64,000 bases of DNA from Sporolactobacillus nakayamae (GTDB lineage Bacteria; Bacillota; Bacilli; Bacillales; Sporolactobacillaceae), in contig NZ_FOOY01000005.1 in assembly GCF_900113325.1 (NCBI RefSeq), positions 54,884-118,883 on the forward strand, written 5' to 3'. The position numbers were made by a program, and so were the translations under genes. Shown here piece after piece: positions 35,503 through 45,284 of this stretch. Within the stretch, counting starts at the first letter, position 1, and every line of letters starts with the position of its first letter. Under the pieces are notes generated by a model. The model had not been told where the DNA came from. It ran no database searches and saw nothing but the letters and a program-made list of their open reading frames with translations.

Positions 35503-36048
35503 GTGATCATTCATACTCTGGGACCTGAAGCGACGGACAGCTATCGTGCCGCACGGTATTATCAAAGCGCGCATCCCGGTGACATCCGGATCGTGCTTCA
35601 TGACTGTTTTGAAGGTATTATCGAGCATTTTGATGACTATCAGGGCGATTATTTTATGATCCCTGCTGCTTTTAAATCATGTCATGAACATCTTGATTGG
35701 GCGGACATTCACTATACCCACTTGGATCAATTGAAGCTTGTCACTTGCTTTTGCTATGCACTTGATCCGCTCGTGCTGGTTCGGCGCCTAGGAGCAACTA
35801 TGGATGCCGCCTATACGCATCCGTCGACCGTCGCCTTGTTGAAGAACTATTTACGCTCCATCCAAGATCAGTCTGTGATTCATTATACCGACAGCAAATA
35901 TTTGGCGTATCAAAACTACAAGGCAGCCAATGCACGTTATGTTATTACCAATCAAAAAAATGTTCAATTAGGCAACAATGAAAAAGTTGAGCGCACCTAC
36001 ACGCCGGACATGGTCTGGTGTCTCTATCAAATTTTGAAAAACAGGTGA
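35503..36048 (+). CDS. Prephenate dehydratase-like (BacA-like) small protein
   Basis: 181 residues. The start (IIHTLGPEATDSYRAARYY) and the later THPSTVALLKNYL resemble the periplasmic-binding-type catalytic domain of prephenate dehydratase (usually GPEGTFS... and SHPQAL). The family's catalytic Thr-Arg-Phe segment is not seen; ARYVITN occupies that place, and there is no ACT domain. The BacA prephenate decarboxylase of bacilysin synthesis is a related short protein. Its place in the operon argues for prephenate as substrate, but whether it dehydrates, decarboxylates or only binds it is open. GTG start with AAGGAGAG 7 bases upstream. Confidence 0.55.
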   Translation: MIIHTLGPEATDSYRAARYYQSAHPGDIRIVLHDCFEGIIEHFDDYQGDYFMIPAAFKSCHEHLDWADIHYTHLDQLKLVTCFCYALDPLVLVRRLGATMDAAYTHPSTVALLKNYLRSIQDQSVIHYTDSKYLAYQNYKAANARYVITNQKNVQLGNNEKVERTYTPDMVWCLYQILKNR

Positions 36049-36052
36049 TCAC

Positions 36053-37363
36053 ATGAAAACCCTAAGAACAAATCAGCGGCAAGGTCTTCAAGGCGCACTT
36101 GAGGTACCGGGAGATAAAAGTATTTCCCATCGAAGTATTATTTTGGGTGCGATCAGCAACGGTGACACGGAAATCACTCATTTTCTTTCTTCAGAGGACT
36201 GCCTGAGAACCATGCAGGCATTTGAGGATATGGGTGTATCGATTGAACGGACGAAAGATCGCGTTCTCGTGCATGGCGTCGGATTGAATGGACTTCGTCA
36301 ACCAAAACATGCGTTGAATATGGGCAACTCAGGAACCACAACGCGGCTGATGCTCGGATTATTGAGCGGGCAGCCCTTCACCACAGAATTATTTGGCGAT
36401 CAGTCACTAAGCAGGCGGCCAATGAAGCGTGTCACCGAACCGCTCAGCCAATTAGGCGCGCGTTTCAAAGTGACCGGGGACGGACGACTGCCAATCACGG
36501 TTTACGGCTCGCAGGAACTCAATCCCGTTGACTACCGACTGCCGGTCGCCAGCGCTCAGGTAAAAAGTGCGCTGATCTTAGCAGGACTATGTTCAAACGG
36601 AACATCAACCATTATTGAAAAACAGCAGACCCGCGATCACACCGAACTCATGCTGCGCGCGTTCGGCGGAGAAATCGAGAAGCAAGGGCTGACACTAAAG
36701 GTAGCTGGACAGCCGAAGCTTATCGGTCAACCTATACGGGTACCGGGAGACCTGTCATCAGCCGCATTTTTCATCGCTGCAGCCACCCTCGTGCCGCGCA
36801 GTGCAATTACGCTCCATAATGTTGGACTGAACCCAACCCGTACCGGTTTTCTTCGTGTCTTGAAACGAATGGGTGCAGACATTACCGTTCAGAACCGTTA
36901 TGATCATGCGGAGCCTTCAGGTGATCTGCTCATACGAAGTGCGCCTCTGCATGCGATTGAGCTTACAAGCGACGACATTCCGAGCGTCATTGATGAACTG
37001 CCTCTGATCGCTCTCTTGGCGACTCAGGCTGAAGGAACAACGAAAATTACCGGCGCTGAAGAACTGCGTGTCAAAGAAACAGATCGCATCACCGTTGTAG
37101 CTGCTGAACTGCGAAGGCTTGGCTCAGAAATTACAGAGCTTCCTGATGGGATGATCATTCAAGGCGGAACATTACTTGCGCCGCAAGAAACCGATCAGGT
37201 GGACTCGCACGGAGATCATCGGATTGGCATGATGCTGGCTGTAGCTGCCTTGCTTGTCAAAAGCGAACTGGCATTAGCCAATGCATCAGCAATCAATATC
37301 TCGTATCCCGATTTTTTCGCTGATCTGAATCGACTCATTCCGGCAAGAAGGGCTGCTCTATGA
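36053..37363 (+). CDS. aroA: EPSP synthase (3-phosphoshikimate 1-carboxyvinyltransferase)
   Basis: 436 residues. Motifs GDKSISHRSIILGAI, GNSGTTTRLMLGLL, SAQVKSALILAGL, ELRVKETDRI and DHRIGMM cover the active site. It joins shikimate-3-phosphate and PEP. AGGTGAT precedes the ATG, 4 bases after the upstream stop; its own 3' end overlaps tyrA by 4 bases. Confidence 0.97.
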   Translation: MKTLRTNQRQGLQGALEVPGDKSISHRSIILGAISNGDTEITHFLSSEDCLRTMQAFEDMGVSIERTKDRVLVHGVGLNGLRQPKHALNMGNSGTTTRLMLGLLSGQPFTTELFGDQSLSRRPMKRVTEPLSQLGARFKVTGDGRLPITVYGSQELNPVDYRLPVASAQVKSALILAGLCSNGTSTIIEKQQTRDHTELMLRAFGGEIEKQGLTLKVAGQPKLIGQPIRVPGDLSSAAFFIAAATLVPRSAITLHNVGLNPTRTGFLRVLKRMGADITVQNRYDHAEPSGDLLIRSAPLHAIELTSDDIPSVIDELPLIALLATQAEGTTKITGAEELRVKETDRITVVAAELRRLGSEITELPDGMIIQGGTLLAPQETDQVDSHGDHRIGMMLAVAALLVKSELALANASAINISYPDFFADLNRLIPARRAAL

Positions 37364-38472
37364 CGAAAACAATTGTCATCGACGGTTTAGGACTCATCGG
37401 CGGCTCTATCGCTTTAGCGATCCGGCAACAGTGGCCCGAGCACAAAATCATCGGTGTCGATATTAATCATCAATCATTGACGTACGCAAAGGAAAGAGGG
37501 ATCATTGATAACGGATTTACACAACTGCAAAGCTATGCCGAAAAAGCCGACATTATTCTTTTAGCAGCACCGGTCTCCATCATTATGGAACATATGGAGC
37601 AGCTGGCACAGATGCAGCTGAAGCCGGAGATCATCATTACTGATGTTGGCAGTACCAAAAGGCAAATCATGACTAAAGCATCCGTATTTGTCGATCGGGG
37701 TATTCATTTTATCGGCGGCCACCCAATGGCCGGTTCGCATAAAACAACCATTACGGCATCGAGGGCTGATCTTTTTCAGAGTGCTTACTACTTCTTAATT
37801 TCCGATACGCTAAACGATCAGCGGGCCCAAAAGGCAGCAGATGAACTGCAGGCATTACTATCCGGCTTGAACGTCAAATGGCAGCTCGTTTCGGCGTTGC
37901 AGCATGACCAAATTGTTGCTCAGATCAGCCACTTGCCGCATATTATCGCATCCGGACTAGTCAACATGGCGCAGAACGAATTCAGCGGATCGACTTTATC
38001 TTTGAAACTAGCTGCCGGCGGTTTTCGAAGCATCACCCGAATCGCCTCCTCTGATCCGGACATGTGGACGGACATTCTTTTAAGCAACCGTCAGACACTG
38101 ATTGACAAAATCGACACGTTCGGCGATCTGTTGGAGCACGTCAAAGAGGCGCTCCATGCATCAGATCGCCCTGCCATTCGCAACTATTTTCAGCGTGCCA
38201 AAATTACCCGAGACAGCATCAACGCTCAAGCTTCCAGTCATGCTCCTAATTTCTATGATTTATTTGTCAATATTCCCGACCGAGTAGGTTCAGTCGCCGA
38301 GGTGACGCGCGTTTTGGCAGACGCAAAAATTAACTTAATCAACATTCATATATTGGAAATCAGAGAAGAAATTAATGGCGTTCTTCAATTGTCCTTTTCC
38401 AACCAAAATGATCTTGCGGATGCGACGTGCGCACTCAAGCAGCATGGACTGTCCGTAATACGAGGTGAATAA
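37360..38472 (+). CDS. tyrA: Prephenate dehydrogenase with ACT domain
   Basis: 370 residues. Rossmann start GLGLIGGSIALAI, HPMAGSHKTT with the catalytic His, and a C-terminal ACT domain (about residues 300-370; NIPDRVGSVAEVTRVLADA), likely the site of tyrosine feedback. It oxidises prephenate to 4-hydroxyphenylpyruvate. No mutase domain is fused here, in keeping with the mutase being carried by the transporter gene. Confidence 0.95.
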   Translation: MTKTIVIDGLGLIGGSIALAIRQQWPEHKIIGVDINHQSLTYAKERGIIDNGFTQLQSYAEKADIILLAAPVSIIMEHMEQLAQMQLKPEIIITDVGSTKRQIMTKASVFVDRGIHFIGGHPMAGSHKTTITASRADLFQSAYYFLISDTLNDQRAQKAADELQALLSGLNVKWQLVSALQHDQIVAQISHLPHIIASGLVNMAQNEFSGSTLSLKLAAGGFRSITRIASSDPDMWTDILLSNRQTLIDKIDTFGDLLEHVKEALHASDRPAIRNYFQRAKITRDSINAQASSHAPNFYDLFVNIPDRVGSVAEVTRVLADAKINLINIHILEIREEINGVLQLSFSNQNDLADATCALKQHGLSVIRGE

Positions 38473-38475
38473 CTA

Positions 38476-38988
38476 ATGGTACACAGTATACTCGTCGGTT
38501 TTATGGGAAGCGGCAAAACAACCGTCGGACAACTCTTGGCGGAACGTCTGAACTGCCCCCACCTCGATTTAGACGCGCTCATTGTCGCGCGTGTTGGAAA
38601 ATCGATTAATCAAATTTTTGCGGAACATGGCGAAGCATACTTTCGTTCATTGGAAGCGGAAATGCTTGCCGGTGCGTTCAAACGCGAGGGCATTCTGTCC
38701 ACCGGCGGAGGCACACCTGTCCGCCCTAGCAATCGCCGTTTATTAATAAATTCCGGCATCCCGGTCGTCTATTTAAAGGCATCTCCGGAAGTGATCATCA
38801 ATCGGCTGCATGGGGATCAAAGCAGACCGATCTTTCAAACATTGGACAAGAAGAAATTGACGCAACTTCTGCATGAGCGTGAAAACGCCTATGAGCAATC
38901 GGCAACAATTCGGTTGAGTACCGATCATAAAGAGCCGTCCGAAATCGTCCACACTATTTTGAAAAGCATTGGTGCGTCTGTTCAATGA
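38476..38988 (+). CDS. aroK: Shikimate kinase
   Basis: 170 residues. P-loop GFMGSGKTT, DLDALI for shikimate and Mg binding, FRSLEAEML, and STGGGTPVR. It phosphorylates shikimate with ATP. Three bases after tyrA; last gene of the operon, followed by a hairpin terminator. Confidence 0.95.
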   Translation: MVHSILVGFMGSGKTTVGQLLAERLNCPHLDLDALIVARVGKSINQIFAEHGEAYFRSLEAEMLAGAFKREGILSTGGGTPVRPSNRRLLINSGIPVVYLKASPEVIINRLHGDQSRPIFQTLDKKKLTQLLHERENAYEQSATIRLSTDHKEPSEIVHTILKSIGASVQ

Positions 38989-39013
38989 AAAATATGCCAT
39001 TTCATCGGGGTCA

Positions 39014-39047
39014 GCAGCGCTGTGATTTTCGCTGCACCATTTTTTTA
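39014..39047 (+). terminator. Terminator of the aromatic operon
   Basis: GCAGCG (39014-39019) pairs with CGCTGC (39030-39035), followed by ACCA and eight T (39040-39047). Short stem but a strong T tract, right after aroK. Confidence 0.6.
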
Positions 39048-39086
39048 TGATGAAAAATCGTGTATCATTTAATTTGAGGTGATTTG

Positions 39087-39485
39087 ATGCGCAAGACTTT
39101 ATCTGTTGTTGCCGCAATACTAGAAAACGAGAATAAGGAAATTCTGTGTGCTCTGCGTTCGCCAAAAATGTCGATCCCTAACCACTGGGAATTTCCCGGC
39201 GGCAAGATCCAAGATGGCGAAACACCTGCAGAAGCTATTGAACGCGAAATCAGAGAAGAACTGAAATGCTCTATCGAGGCTAACGAAATTTTTCTCACCA
39301 GTCATCACGACTACGATACGTTCTCCATTGATTTGACTGCCATTAGATGCAAGCTTGTAGAGGGGTTCCCAACCGCACAGGAACATTCCAAGCTCATTTG
39401 GTTAAAAAGAGAAAATCTTGATTCGCTAAAATGGGCACCGGCCGATGTCGCAACAGTGGAACAACTGATTAAAGAACAGTTATAA
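39087..39485 (+). CDS. Nudix hydrolase (MutT/NudG-like)
   Basis: 132 residues. Complete Nudix box GGKIQDGETPAEAIEREI followed by REEL (residues about 37-59). HWEFPGGK and the C-terminal PADVATVEQL match MutT-type 8-oxo-dGTP or CTP pyrophosphohydrolases that clean the nucleotide pool. Start at ATG 39087, 6 bases after GAGGTG. Own terminator follows. Confidence 0.88.
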   Translation: MRKTLSVVAAILENENKEILCALRSPKMSIPNHWEFPGGKIQDGETPAEAIEREIREELKCSIEANEIFLTSHHDYDTFSIDLTAIRCKLVEGFPTAQEHSKLIWLKRENLDSLKWAPADVATVEQLIKEQL

Positions 39486-39508
39486 CTATCTTTGAATCAA
39501 TTGGGGAT

Positions 39509-39540
39509 GATCCGTTTCAATTAAGAAACGGATCTTTTGA
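39509..39540 (+). terminator. Nudix gene terminator
   Basis: GATCCGTTTC (39509-39518) pairs perfectly with GAAACGGATC (39525-39534), then TTTTGATTTG. Confidence 0.85.
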
Positions 39541-39592
39541 TTTGAAAATAAAGGTGCGAGGAACCCATAGTGTTGTCTATGAACAATGATAG

Positions 39593-39841
39593 TCACGGGA
39601 TTCGTCTCATCCTAATCAGTGAATCTTCTCGAATATTAATTACGCATTTTTCATTAGATGTATGATAAACAATTGCTCCCGGCTTAGCCTGAAAGAATAA
39701 TCGATTCGCCTCTTCATCAGGGACTGAGCGAATTGGGGCAACTTCATCAATGATTTTCTTGTTACCCTCCCGATGAGCGTGAAGAATCGAAATCAGTACA
39801 AACTGATTCGGAAATAATTTTCGAACTTCTGTCCACTTCAT
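39593..39841 (-). CDS. Small conserved-type hypothetical protein
   Basis: 82 residues beginning MKWTEVRKLFPNQFVLISIL; a compact alpha/beta protein with no recognised domain. Proteins of this appearance occur widely in Bacillales without assigned function. Start chosen so that GGGAG lies 8 bases upstream. It lies downstream of the PLD-helicase on the same strand with a gap of about 230 bases. Confidence 0.6.
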   Translation of the reverse strand: MKWTEVRKLFPNQFVLISILHAHREGNKKIIDEVAPIRSVPDEEANRLFFQAKPGAIVYHTSNEKCVINIREDSLIRMRRIP

Positions 39842-40069
39842 GGTCATCACTCCCGCCTGAAAAATAGATCAGAAAGAACTTCATTTCACCGATCACAATG
39901 AACCTATCCCATGATAACTTTCTGAAGCTCGATACCAAACGTACATTCGTCTCAGTTAATTATATCAGATAATCATTTGGCAGAAAAGAGAATTGATCAG
40001 TCAAACTTTTCATCTGTGCTGCTGCCAACCTCGGTATCACCATCCGTTGCTGCTATCAAGCCCTAAGAG

Positions 40070-42907
40070 CTATACCTTTGTCGTAAGTTCCTGATACAGA
40101 GACATTGGCACTTCATGATGCAACGTAATCTCGGTCGTGATTGGTTTATCGCCATAATAAGACGTGACATCGCCCTTTCCAAGATAGACGTAAGGCTCAG
40201 TAGTGTTATCAATCACCTTAAATTTCCGAACAAATAGATAGAGATTAATTCCATACTCTTGATTATGAATCAGCCTCTGTCCTTGTTTCGTCTCTTGTCG
40301 GGTCGGATGCGGCGTTTCCCATTGAAAGACTTTTGGATTAATAAATTTATCTTTATATTTAAGGCTTTCCTTCAGGTCCGCACCCTTGTTCAAATCAACA
40401 AACAAATAATAGTCATTTCCATTAGGAATCGTTGAACCACGGAAAGCACTCAACTTTTTTTGGAAATTAATCAGTGGCCCCAGATCCCTTGTCGTATAGT
40501 GTTCATACAGTTTCAGGAACGGTACGCCATAATTTTTTGTGTCAAATTGCCGGCTATATCTATAAAGCCCGTAATTCAACACGTCCAGAATATAGGATTT
40601 CTGTTGTTCATTCGCACAGATCTCCCCATAAATTTGCGTTCGATTCAACTGATGATGTTTCCGGTCATAGAAACATAGTTTCAGATCGCGGTCGATTTGC
40701 GCATGATCGTCATAGGTCTGATTTAAGCGTTCAAAAGCGTGGAACAACGTCTCCTTGGTAACGGAATCTATGATTTTCAGGAGTTCGTTTTCTGCCTCAT
40801 CCCACGAGACCCGTTCATGCGTGACCAAATAGCGTAGAATGATAAATTCATGCGGCCGCTTAATCGGTAAAAATGCTGAGAGCTGTGGCAGTAACTTACA
40901 AAACGGCTCCGTCTTAGCTAACCGTTTCAGCCCCTCAGTTTTTTCCACTGCGGCTAAAAATGCCAGATAACTCTTTTTATTATCAATGAACTTCACAGGA
41001 TTCGGCGCGCTTTCAAATTTTACATAGTCCATCAAATAATAAGGAATGTCACGTTTTGTTGCTCTAACATATTCCTTTTTGAACTCGAGATACTCTTCCT
41101 TTAAATATTTCATGGACCGAAAATTTTCCATATCCAGCTGCCTGATGATCTGCTGCTGCGAAATCTTGTCCATCTGGATATGCGTTGCACCAGGTAAGTC
41201 AGGGAAGCCTCTCTTTACCGCGACTTTCAAACCTTCCTTATCGTAGAACCGTTTGCCGCTCAACGCTATGGCTATAAGGAATGTCTTGCTATGATTGCCA
41301 ATAAAATCGAGCACCGTTAAAAAGGATTGTCCTTCGTATTTTCGCAAGCCGCGTCCAAGCTGTTGCATGAAGATGATCGGTGAGTTCGTCGGGCGCAACA
41401 TCAAAACTAAATTTACGGACGGAATATCCACACCCTCATTGAAAATATCAACCGTAAAAATGACTTGCAGCAGATCGTCATCATCCTCAAGTCTGCGAAT
41501 CATTTCTTGGCGCTTTGCCTGCTTGTCGTCCCCAGTCAAGCAGGCACTGACAATGCCGCGTTTATTGAACTCATCAGCCATATACTGAGCATGGTCCTTG
41601 GTCACGCAATATCCCAGACATTTACACTTTTCTCCGTCATAGCTGTAGAAATTCATTTTGTCGATAATAAAATCGACGCGTTCATTCACTTTGAGTCGCT
41701 TTGCAACTTCAGCGACATCATCAATGGAGACATCGGAAAGATCCACACCGTCCACATCTGTGATGCCGAAGTAATGGAAAGGCAGCACCAGATCTTCTTC
41801 TAATGCTTCATTGAGTCGAACTTCAAGCGCAATATTGTTATCAAATAATCCGAAGATGTCGCCACGGTCACAGCGCTCAGGAGTAGCCGTCATTCCGAGT
41901 AAAAATTTCGGTTCAAAATAACCCAATACGCGTGTATAGGTTGAAGCTGTTGCATGGTGCGCCTCGTCGATAATGATATAATCGAAATAATTGGTCGTGA
42001 ACTCGTCATAATGATCCTTAATGGTTTGGATGGTTGTGAAAATATAGTTTTTCCCTTGGTAGTCTTTGCTACTACCCGTGAACATGCCCATTTGATTACT
42101 ATGGCCAAGTAAGCGAATAAACGTCTCTTTTGCTTTTGTCAGAATTTCTTCTCGATGTACAATGAATAGCATTGTCTTGGGTTGAACCTTTTGCACATCA
42201 AACGCTGACATGTACGTTTTTCCTGTACCAGTCGCAGAAATAACGAGCGCTCGCATTTCGCCATGTGCTCTTAACCGCTCAAGACTATCAATTGCCTGCT
42301 GCTGCATCTTATTCGGCACAATGCGCTGCATCTCAGCATTGCCATAGCTGCTGAAGGACGGCTCACGAGCAACCGCCACCTGTGCCCTTAATGCTTCAAT
42401 AAACTTCTCGTATTTCTGCAAGAACAGATCATCTGCAACGGTGCACTGCGCCCACAGCTCTTTGTATTCCTTAATGGCTTTTTCCAGAAATGGGTTCTGT
42501 CTCGTGGACACTGTCGACACATTCCACTCAACATTGCTCTTCAAAGCACTTTGCGTAATATTCGAAGATCCGATCATAACCGTATATGTATCTTTATTCT
42601 TGAAAATATAAACCTTGCTGTGGAAACCTCTTACTTTATCAGTCTCAAAAACTCTTAAGTCGATATTATTGAAGGCTTTAATCTTCTTGAGTGCTTTAGG
42701 TTCTGTAAAATTCAAATAAGTGGATGTCATGATCTTCCCTTGGACACCACGATCACGTAGCTCTTTCAAGTTATCAAGCAGTAGCTGCAATCCGCTATAA
42801 TTAATAAAGGCAACACTAAAGTAGAACTCTTCGCAGGTCGAAAACGCCTGCTGCAGTTCATATAAAAAGGTTTGTCCGTTTGAGTTGGTGATGAGTTTTG
42901 GTGTCAT
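40070..42907 (-). CDS. PLD-nuclease/SF2 helicase/DUF3427 protein
   Basis: 945 residues. Phospholipase D-type nuclease domain at the N-terminus (residues 1-160) with H96-x-K98 and GSSN; SF2 helicase core with Walker A ATGTGKT (about 225-231), DEAH (314-317) and motif VI QQLGRGLRK; then a long C-terminal region of the DUF3427 type. Such three-part proteins are found near restriction and anti-phage genes; cleavage of invading DNA is plausible but not demonstrated. AAGGAAA precedes the ATG. First of three nuclease-domain genes on this strand within 6.5 kb. Confidence 0.88.
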   Translation of the reverse strand: MTPKLITNSNGQTFLYELQQAFSTCEEFYFSVAFINYSGLQLLLDNLKELRDRGVQGKIMTSTYLNFTEPKALKKIKAFNNIDLRVFETDKVRGFHSKVYIFKNKDTYTVMIGSSNITQSALKSNVEWNVSTVSTRQNPFLEKAIKEYKELWAQCTVADDLFLQKYEKFIEALRAQVAVAREPSFSSYGNAEMQRIVPNKMQQQAIDSLERLRAHGEMRALVISATGTGKTYMSAFDVQKVQPKTMLFIVHREEILTKAKETFIRLLGHSNQMGMFTGSSKDYQGKNYIFTTIQTIKDHYDEFTTNYFDYIIIDEAHHATASTYTRVLGYFEPKFLLGMTATPERCDRGDIFGLFDNNIALEVRLNEALEEDLVLPFHYFGITDVDGVDLSDVSIDDVAEVAKRLKVNERVDFIIDKMNFYSYDGEKCKCLGYCVTKDHAQYMADEFNKRGIVSACLTGDDKQAKRQEMIRRLEDDDDLLQVIFTVDIFNEGVDIPSVNLVLMLRPTNSPIIFMQQLGRGLRKYEGQSFLTVLDFIGNHSKTFLIAIALSGKRFYDKEGLKVAVKRGFPDLPGATHIQMDKISQQQIIRQLDMENFRSMKYLKEEYLEFKKEYVRATKRDIPYYLMDYVKFESAPNPVKFIDNKKSYLAFLAAVEKTEGLKRLAKTEPFCKLLPQLSAFLPIKRPHEFIILRYLVTHERVSWDEAENELLKIIDSVTKETLFHAFERLNQTYDDHAQIDRDLKLCFYDRKHHQLNRTQIYGEICANEQQKSYILDVLNYGLYRYSRQFDTKNYGVPFLKLYEHYTTRDLGPLINFQKKLSAFRGSTIPNGNDYYLFVDLNKGADLKESLKYKDKFINPKVFQWETPHPTRQETKQGQRLIHNQEYGINLYLFVRKFKVIDNTTEPYVYLGKGDVTSYYGDKPITTEITLHHEVPMSLYQELTTKV

Positions 42908-43038
42908 TGACTATTTTCCTTACAACCATTATACTGTCTTGGCAACATTATACCAGGAAATAGACATAAAATTGACTGCATTGTATAATGTAATTAAATG
43001 GTTAAGTATTGTGCTCTTTGGCATACACTAATAAAAGC

Positions 43039-43205
43039 CATCAGTGCTGCTAACACTGATGGCAAGCATGACAACGTCCGCATTGAGCGGACAGCAGTGC
43101 ATGATAAGTAAATCAATATTGATGAAAAATGATCCACTTTAGCCACTGCTATGGCATATGAGGCGGATCATTTTCTTTCTTTGAACGACAGTATAGCTAT
43201 AATAA
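43039..43205 (-). repeat. Toxin-locus direct repeat, copy 1 (3' structured region)
   Basis: About 165 bases repeated at 46637-46800. Reading the minus strand downstream from the toxin: stem 43165-43174 with 43126-43135 (AAAATGATCC/GGATCATTTT), stem GTCCGC/GCGGAC (43076-43092), and CCATCAGTG/CACTGATGG (43038-43062) followed by TTTTAT, a terminator. The three stems are conserved in the second copy. Confidence 0.75.
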
Positions 43206-43251
43206 GTCCCGCAAAAGAAATTGCGAGCATTAGTGCTTGATACACTGTCAT
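43168..43251 (-). CDS. Small holin-like toxin (type I TA family)
   Basis: 27 residues, starting MTVYQALMLAISF and ending with the charged tail SFKERK, with one membrane helix. This is the pattern of the putative holin-like toxin family (TxpA/BsrG/Fst-like type I toxins). GGAGGTG is 7 bases before the ATG; the longer in-frame reading from 43368 has no ribosome site. The stop codon lies inside a stem-loop. A cis antisense RNA is expected for this family but its promoter is not evident. Confidence 0.7.
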   Translation of the reverse strand: MTVYQALMLAISFAGLIIAILSFKERK

Positions 43252-43451
43252 GGACAGCACCTCCAATCTTGGAGGTGTCACTGCCGTCCGCTCATATGCC
43301 TTATTGCCATAACTAGAGTATACCTGATAAGATCGTGCGTTCGCAATATGATCTATTGATTTAGTCACAATAAATCAAATGAACGGATATCTGCTCACAG
43401 TAAAGACCTAGCATTGTCCGCTTGTATTTTAAACCATTTTACCAAGCGCTA

Positions 43452-45284
43452 TTATCGTTTGTGAGTTTCTCCAGTTAACCCCTTAATTCTCTCCAACACT
43501 TCTTTATTTTGTGATGTGTTAAATAGGTCCACCATTGCATGGCTGACTTCGTCAGTATTGCCCCATTGGTTAATCGTTGTATGTTTGGAGTAAAGACGTG
43601 TATATTTTGCCTCTTGTTTTTTAGCACTTACTCTGACTTTCTGTCCTTGCTCCTCCAGATGTTCTATTAATTCAATTCTTTTCGTTGCCTCAATTGGCCC
43701 AAGTTCAAGCACTAGAAGTAATTCTTGGTCATTCAATTCAAACCAGTAAAGAAACGGTCCATTATGCCACCACCATTTTTCACGTGTTTCTCCAAAAACC
43801 TCCTCCACCTCATTAAAAAGTGGTAATAAGAATGACGTATGCTTTCCAGTAATTCGATAGCTGTCTCTATTAATGTTTTCAGTTTCACAAAATTTCTTGA
43901 ACGCTTGACCAAATAATTCTTCATTAGAAAAGTGGTTTTCAGAAATGTCGATCACTGATTGTTTCATTTGCTGAAGTTCAATAATTGGTTTATGTTCAAG
44001 CACATTTTGTACAGTTGCGACTAATGATTGGAAAGCTGCTGATTCATAAAGTTCAGTCATTCCGGCAACTAACTCATTCTTGTCAAACCAGTTATTTATA
44101 TCTGTTAAGTCCGTGTACAATTTTGAAAATTTCCGTGAAGGTTCCATTGCGGATTCACGAATCGTGACCTGTCTCTTCTTAAGATCGGTCAGAAACTTAA
44201 TTCTCGTATCTGGGTCGATCGGGCCTAACTCCGTTGTTATTTTTAATCGCCCATCCGTGTTTTCCTCAAACCAGCAAACAAGTCCTTTTCCGAGCCAATA
44301 ATTAGACAATGGAACACCTAATTGATCAATTTTTTTATGCCATTTTGATGGAATGAAAGATGGTAAACGAAAATGAGGGTTAAAAAGTTGATCCAAATGA
44401 ATCTTTCTCGTGAATACTTTAAATGCTTCACCAAGGATGTTTTGTCCAACATTATGTACGAATTCAATGGTATCCGCGTACTTGTCATAAAAGTCTCTTA
44501 GTGGGTTAGGTGTGAAATTCCAATCGGTGAGACGTAAATCTGCAGATTGTCCTTGTTCAAATGCAAGTTGAATGATCTCCTGGTTTTCCCGATAGATCAA
44601 ATGGGCAAGTTCATAGTCATTTTGGTCTGTATGTAGCTCATCCTGTAGAATCGCTAAATAATCATTAATGAAGTGAAAGACATCTGCAGGTAAGCGCGAG
44701 CCAAAAAGATTGAGATGGGATTCAAGAATCATGCGTACGTCGTTATAACTCATTGAATAATAGTGTGAATTGGATGGTGTCGAACCCGATAATGTTAAAT
44801 AGATTGGGATAATACAATAGGTTTCATCAAACTTACTTTTTACAAATGCCAAATAATCTTTAAGTTGATTCTCTGATTCTGATGAGTAATATTTGTTTTC
44901 TATCAGTACCACAAGTTTTGCTTTCTCGGAAACTGCTAAGAGGTCGATAAACCTTCCATTATCAATTCTCACTTCTCGAAAGACTTTTGCATCTAGAAAT
45001 GAGTCCTTTCTTTGGAACAATTGGTTAAGATGTTTTTCTTTTGAATCATGATCCGGCTCTATATTTAAAAAGATAGATGTAAGGATCTTTTGTAAAAAAT
45101 AGTCACTCATTGTGTGGTTTGCATTAGGATCCATTAACCAGGCAAGTACATTTGAATGTCGGATCTCAAACTTATCAACTTTCAACACTTTAAAGGCATT
45201 AAACTTGGATCGTTTCTGATGCAATCGTTGAAATTCTTGGTTGTTTTCTAAATCAATCATTTTTCTTAAGCGTCGATTTTCCAT
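43452..45284 (-). CDS. PD-(D/E)XK nuclease-family protein
   Basis: 610 residues. N-terminal PDDEXK_4-like domain: EIRHSNVLAWLMDP near residue 40 and catalytic residues D114, E129 and K131 (RFIDLLAV...LIENKYYS). The C-terminal half carries two copies of a module with a W/F-rich strand, LELGPI and a KYTRLYSKHTTINQW-type ending (about residues 300-420 and 500-600), probably for substrate or partner recognition. Likely a defence-related nuclease; its target is unknown. AGGAG precedes the ATG. Confidence 0.82.
   Translation of the reverse strand: MENRRLRKMIDLENNQEFQRLHQKRSKFNAFKVLKVDKFEIRHSNVLAWLMDPNANHTMSDYFLQKILTSIFLNIEPDHDSKEKHLNQLFQRKDSFLDAKVFREVRIDNGRFIDLLAVSEKAKLVVLIENKYYSSESENQLKDYLAFVKSKFDETYCIIPIYLTLSGSTPSNSHYYSMSYNDVRMILESHLNLFGSRLPADVFHFINDYLAILQDELHTDQNDYELAHLIYRENQEIIQLAFEQGQSADLRLTDWNFTPNPLRDFYDKYADTIEFVHNVGQNILGEAFKVFTRKIHLDQLFNPHFRLPSFIPSKWHKKIDQLGVPLSNYWLGKGLVCWFEENTDGRLKITTELGPIDPDTRIKFLTDLKKRQVTIRESAMEPSRKFSKLYTDLTDINNWFDKNELVAGMTELYESAAFQSLVATVQNVLEHKPIIELQQMKQSVIDISENHFSNEELFGQAFKKFCETENINRDSYRITGKHTSFLLPLFNEVEEVFGETREKWWWHNGPFLYWFELNDQELLLVLELGPIEATKRIELIEHLEEQGQKVRVSAKKQEAKYTRLYSKHTTINQWGNTDEVSHAMVDLFNTSQNKEVLERIKGLTGETHKR

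Noticed and set aside
43252..43368. N-terminal extension of the small toxin to 66 residues
   Set aside because: The strong ribosome site sits directly before the internal ATG at 43251, and the extension is hydrophilic and unlike the toxin family.
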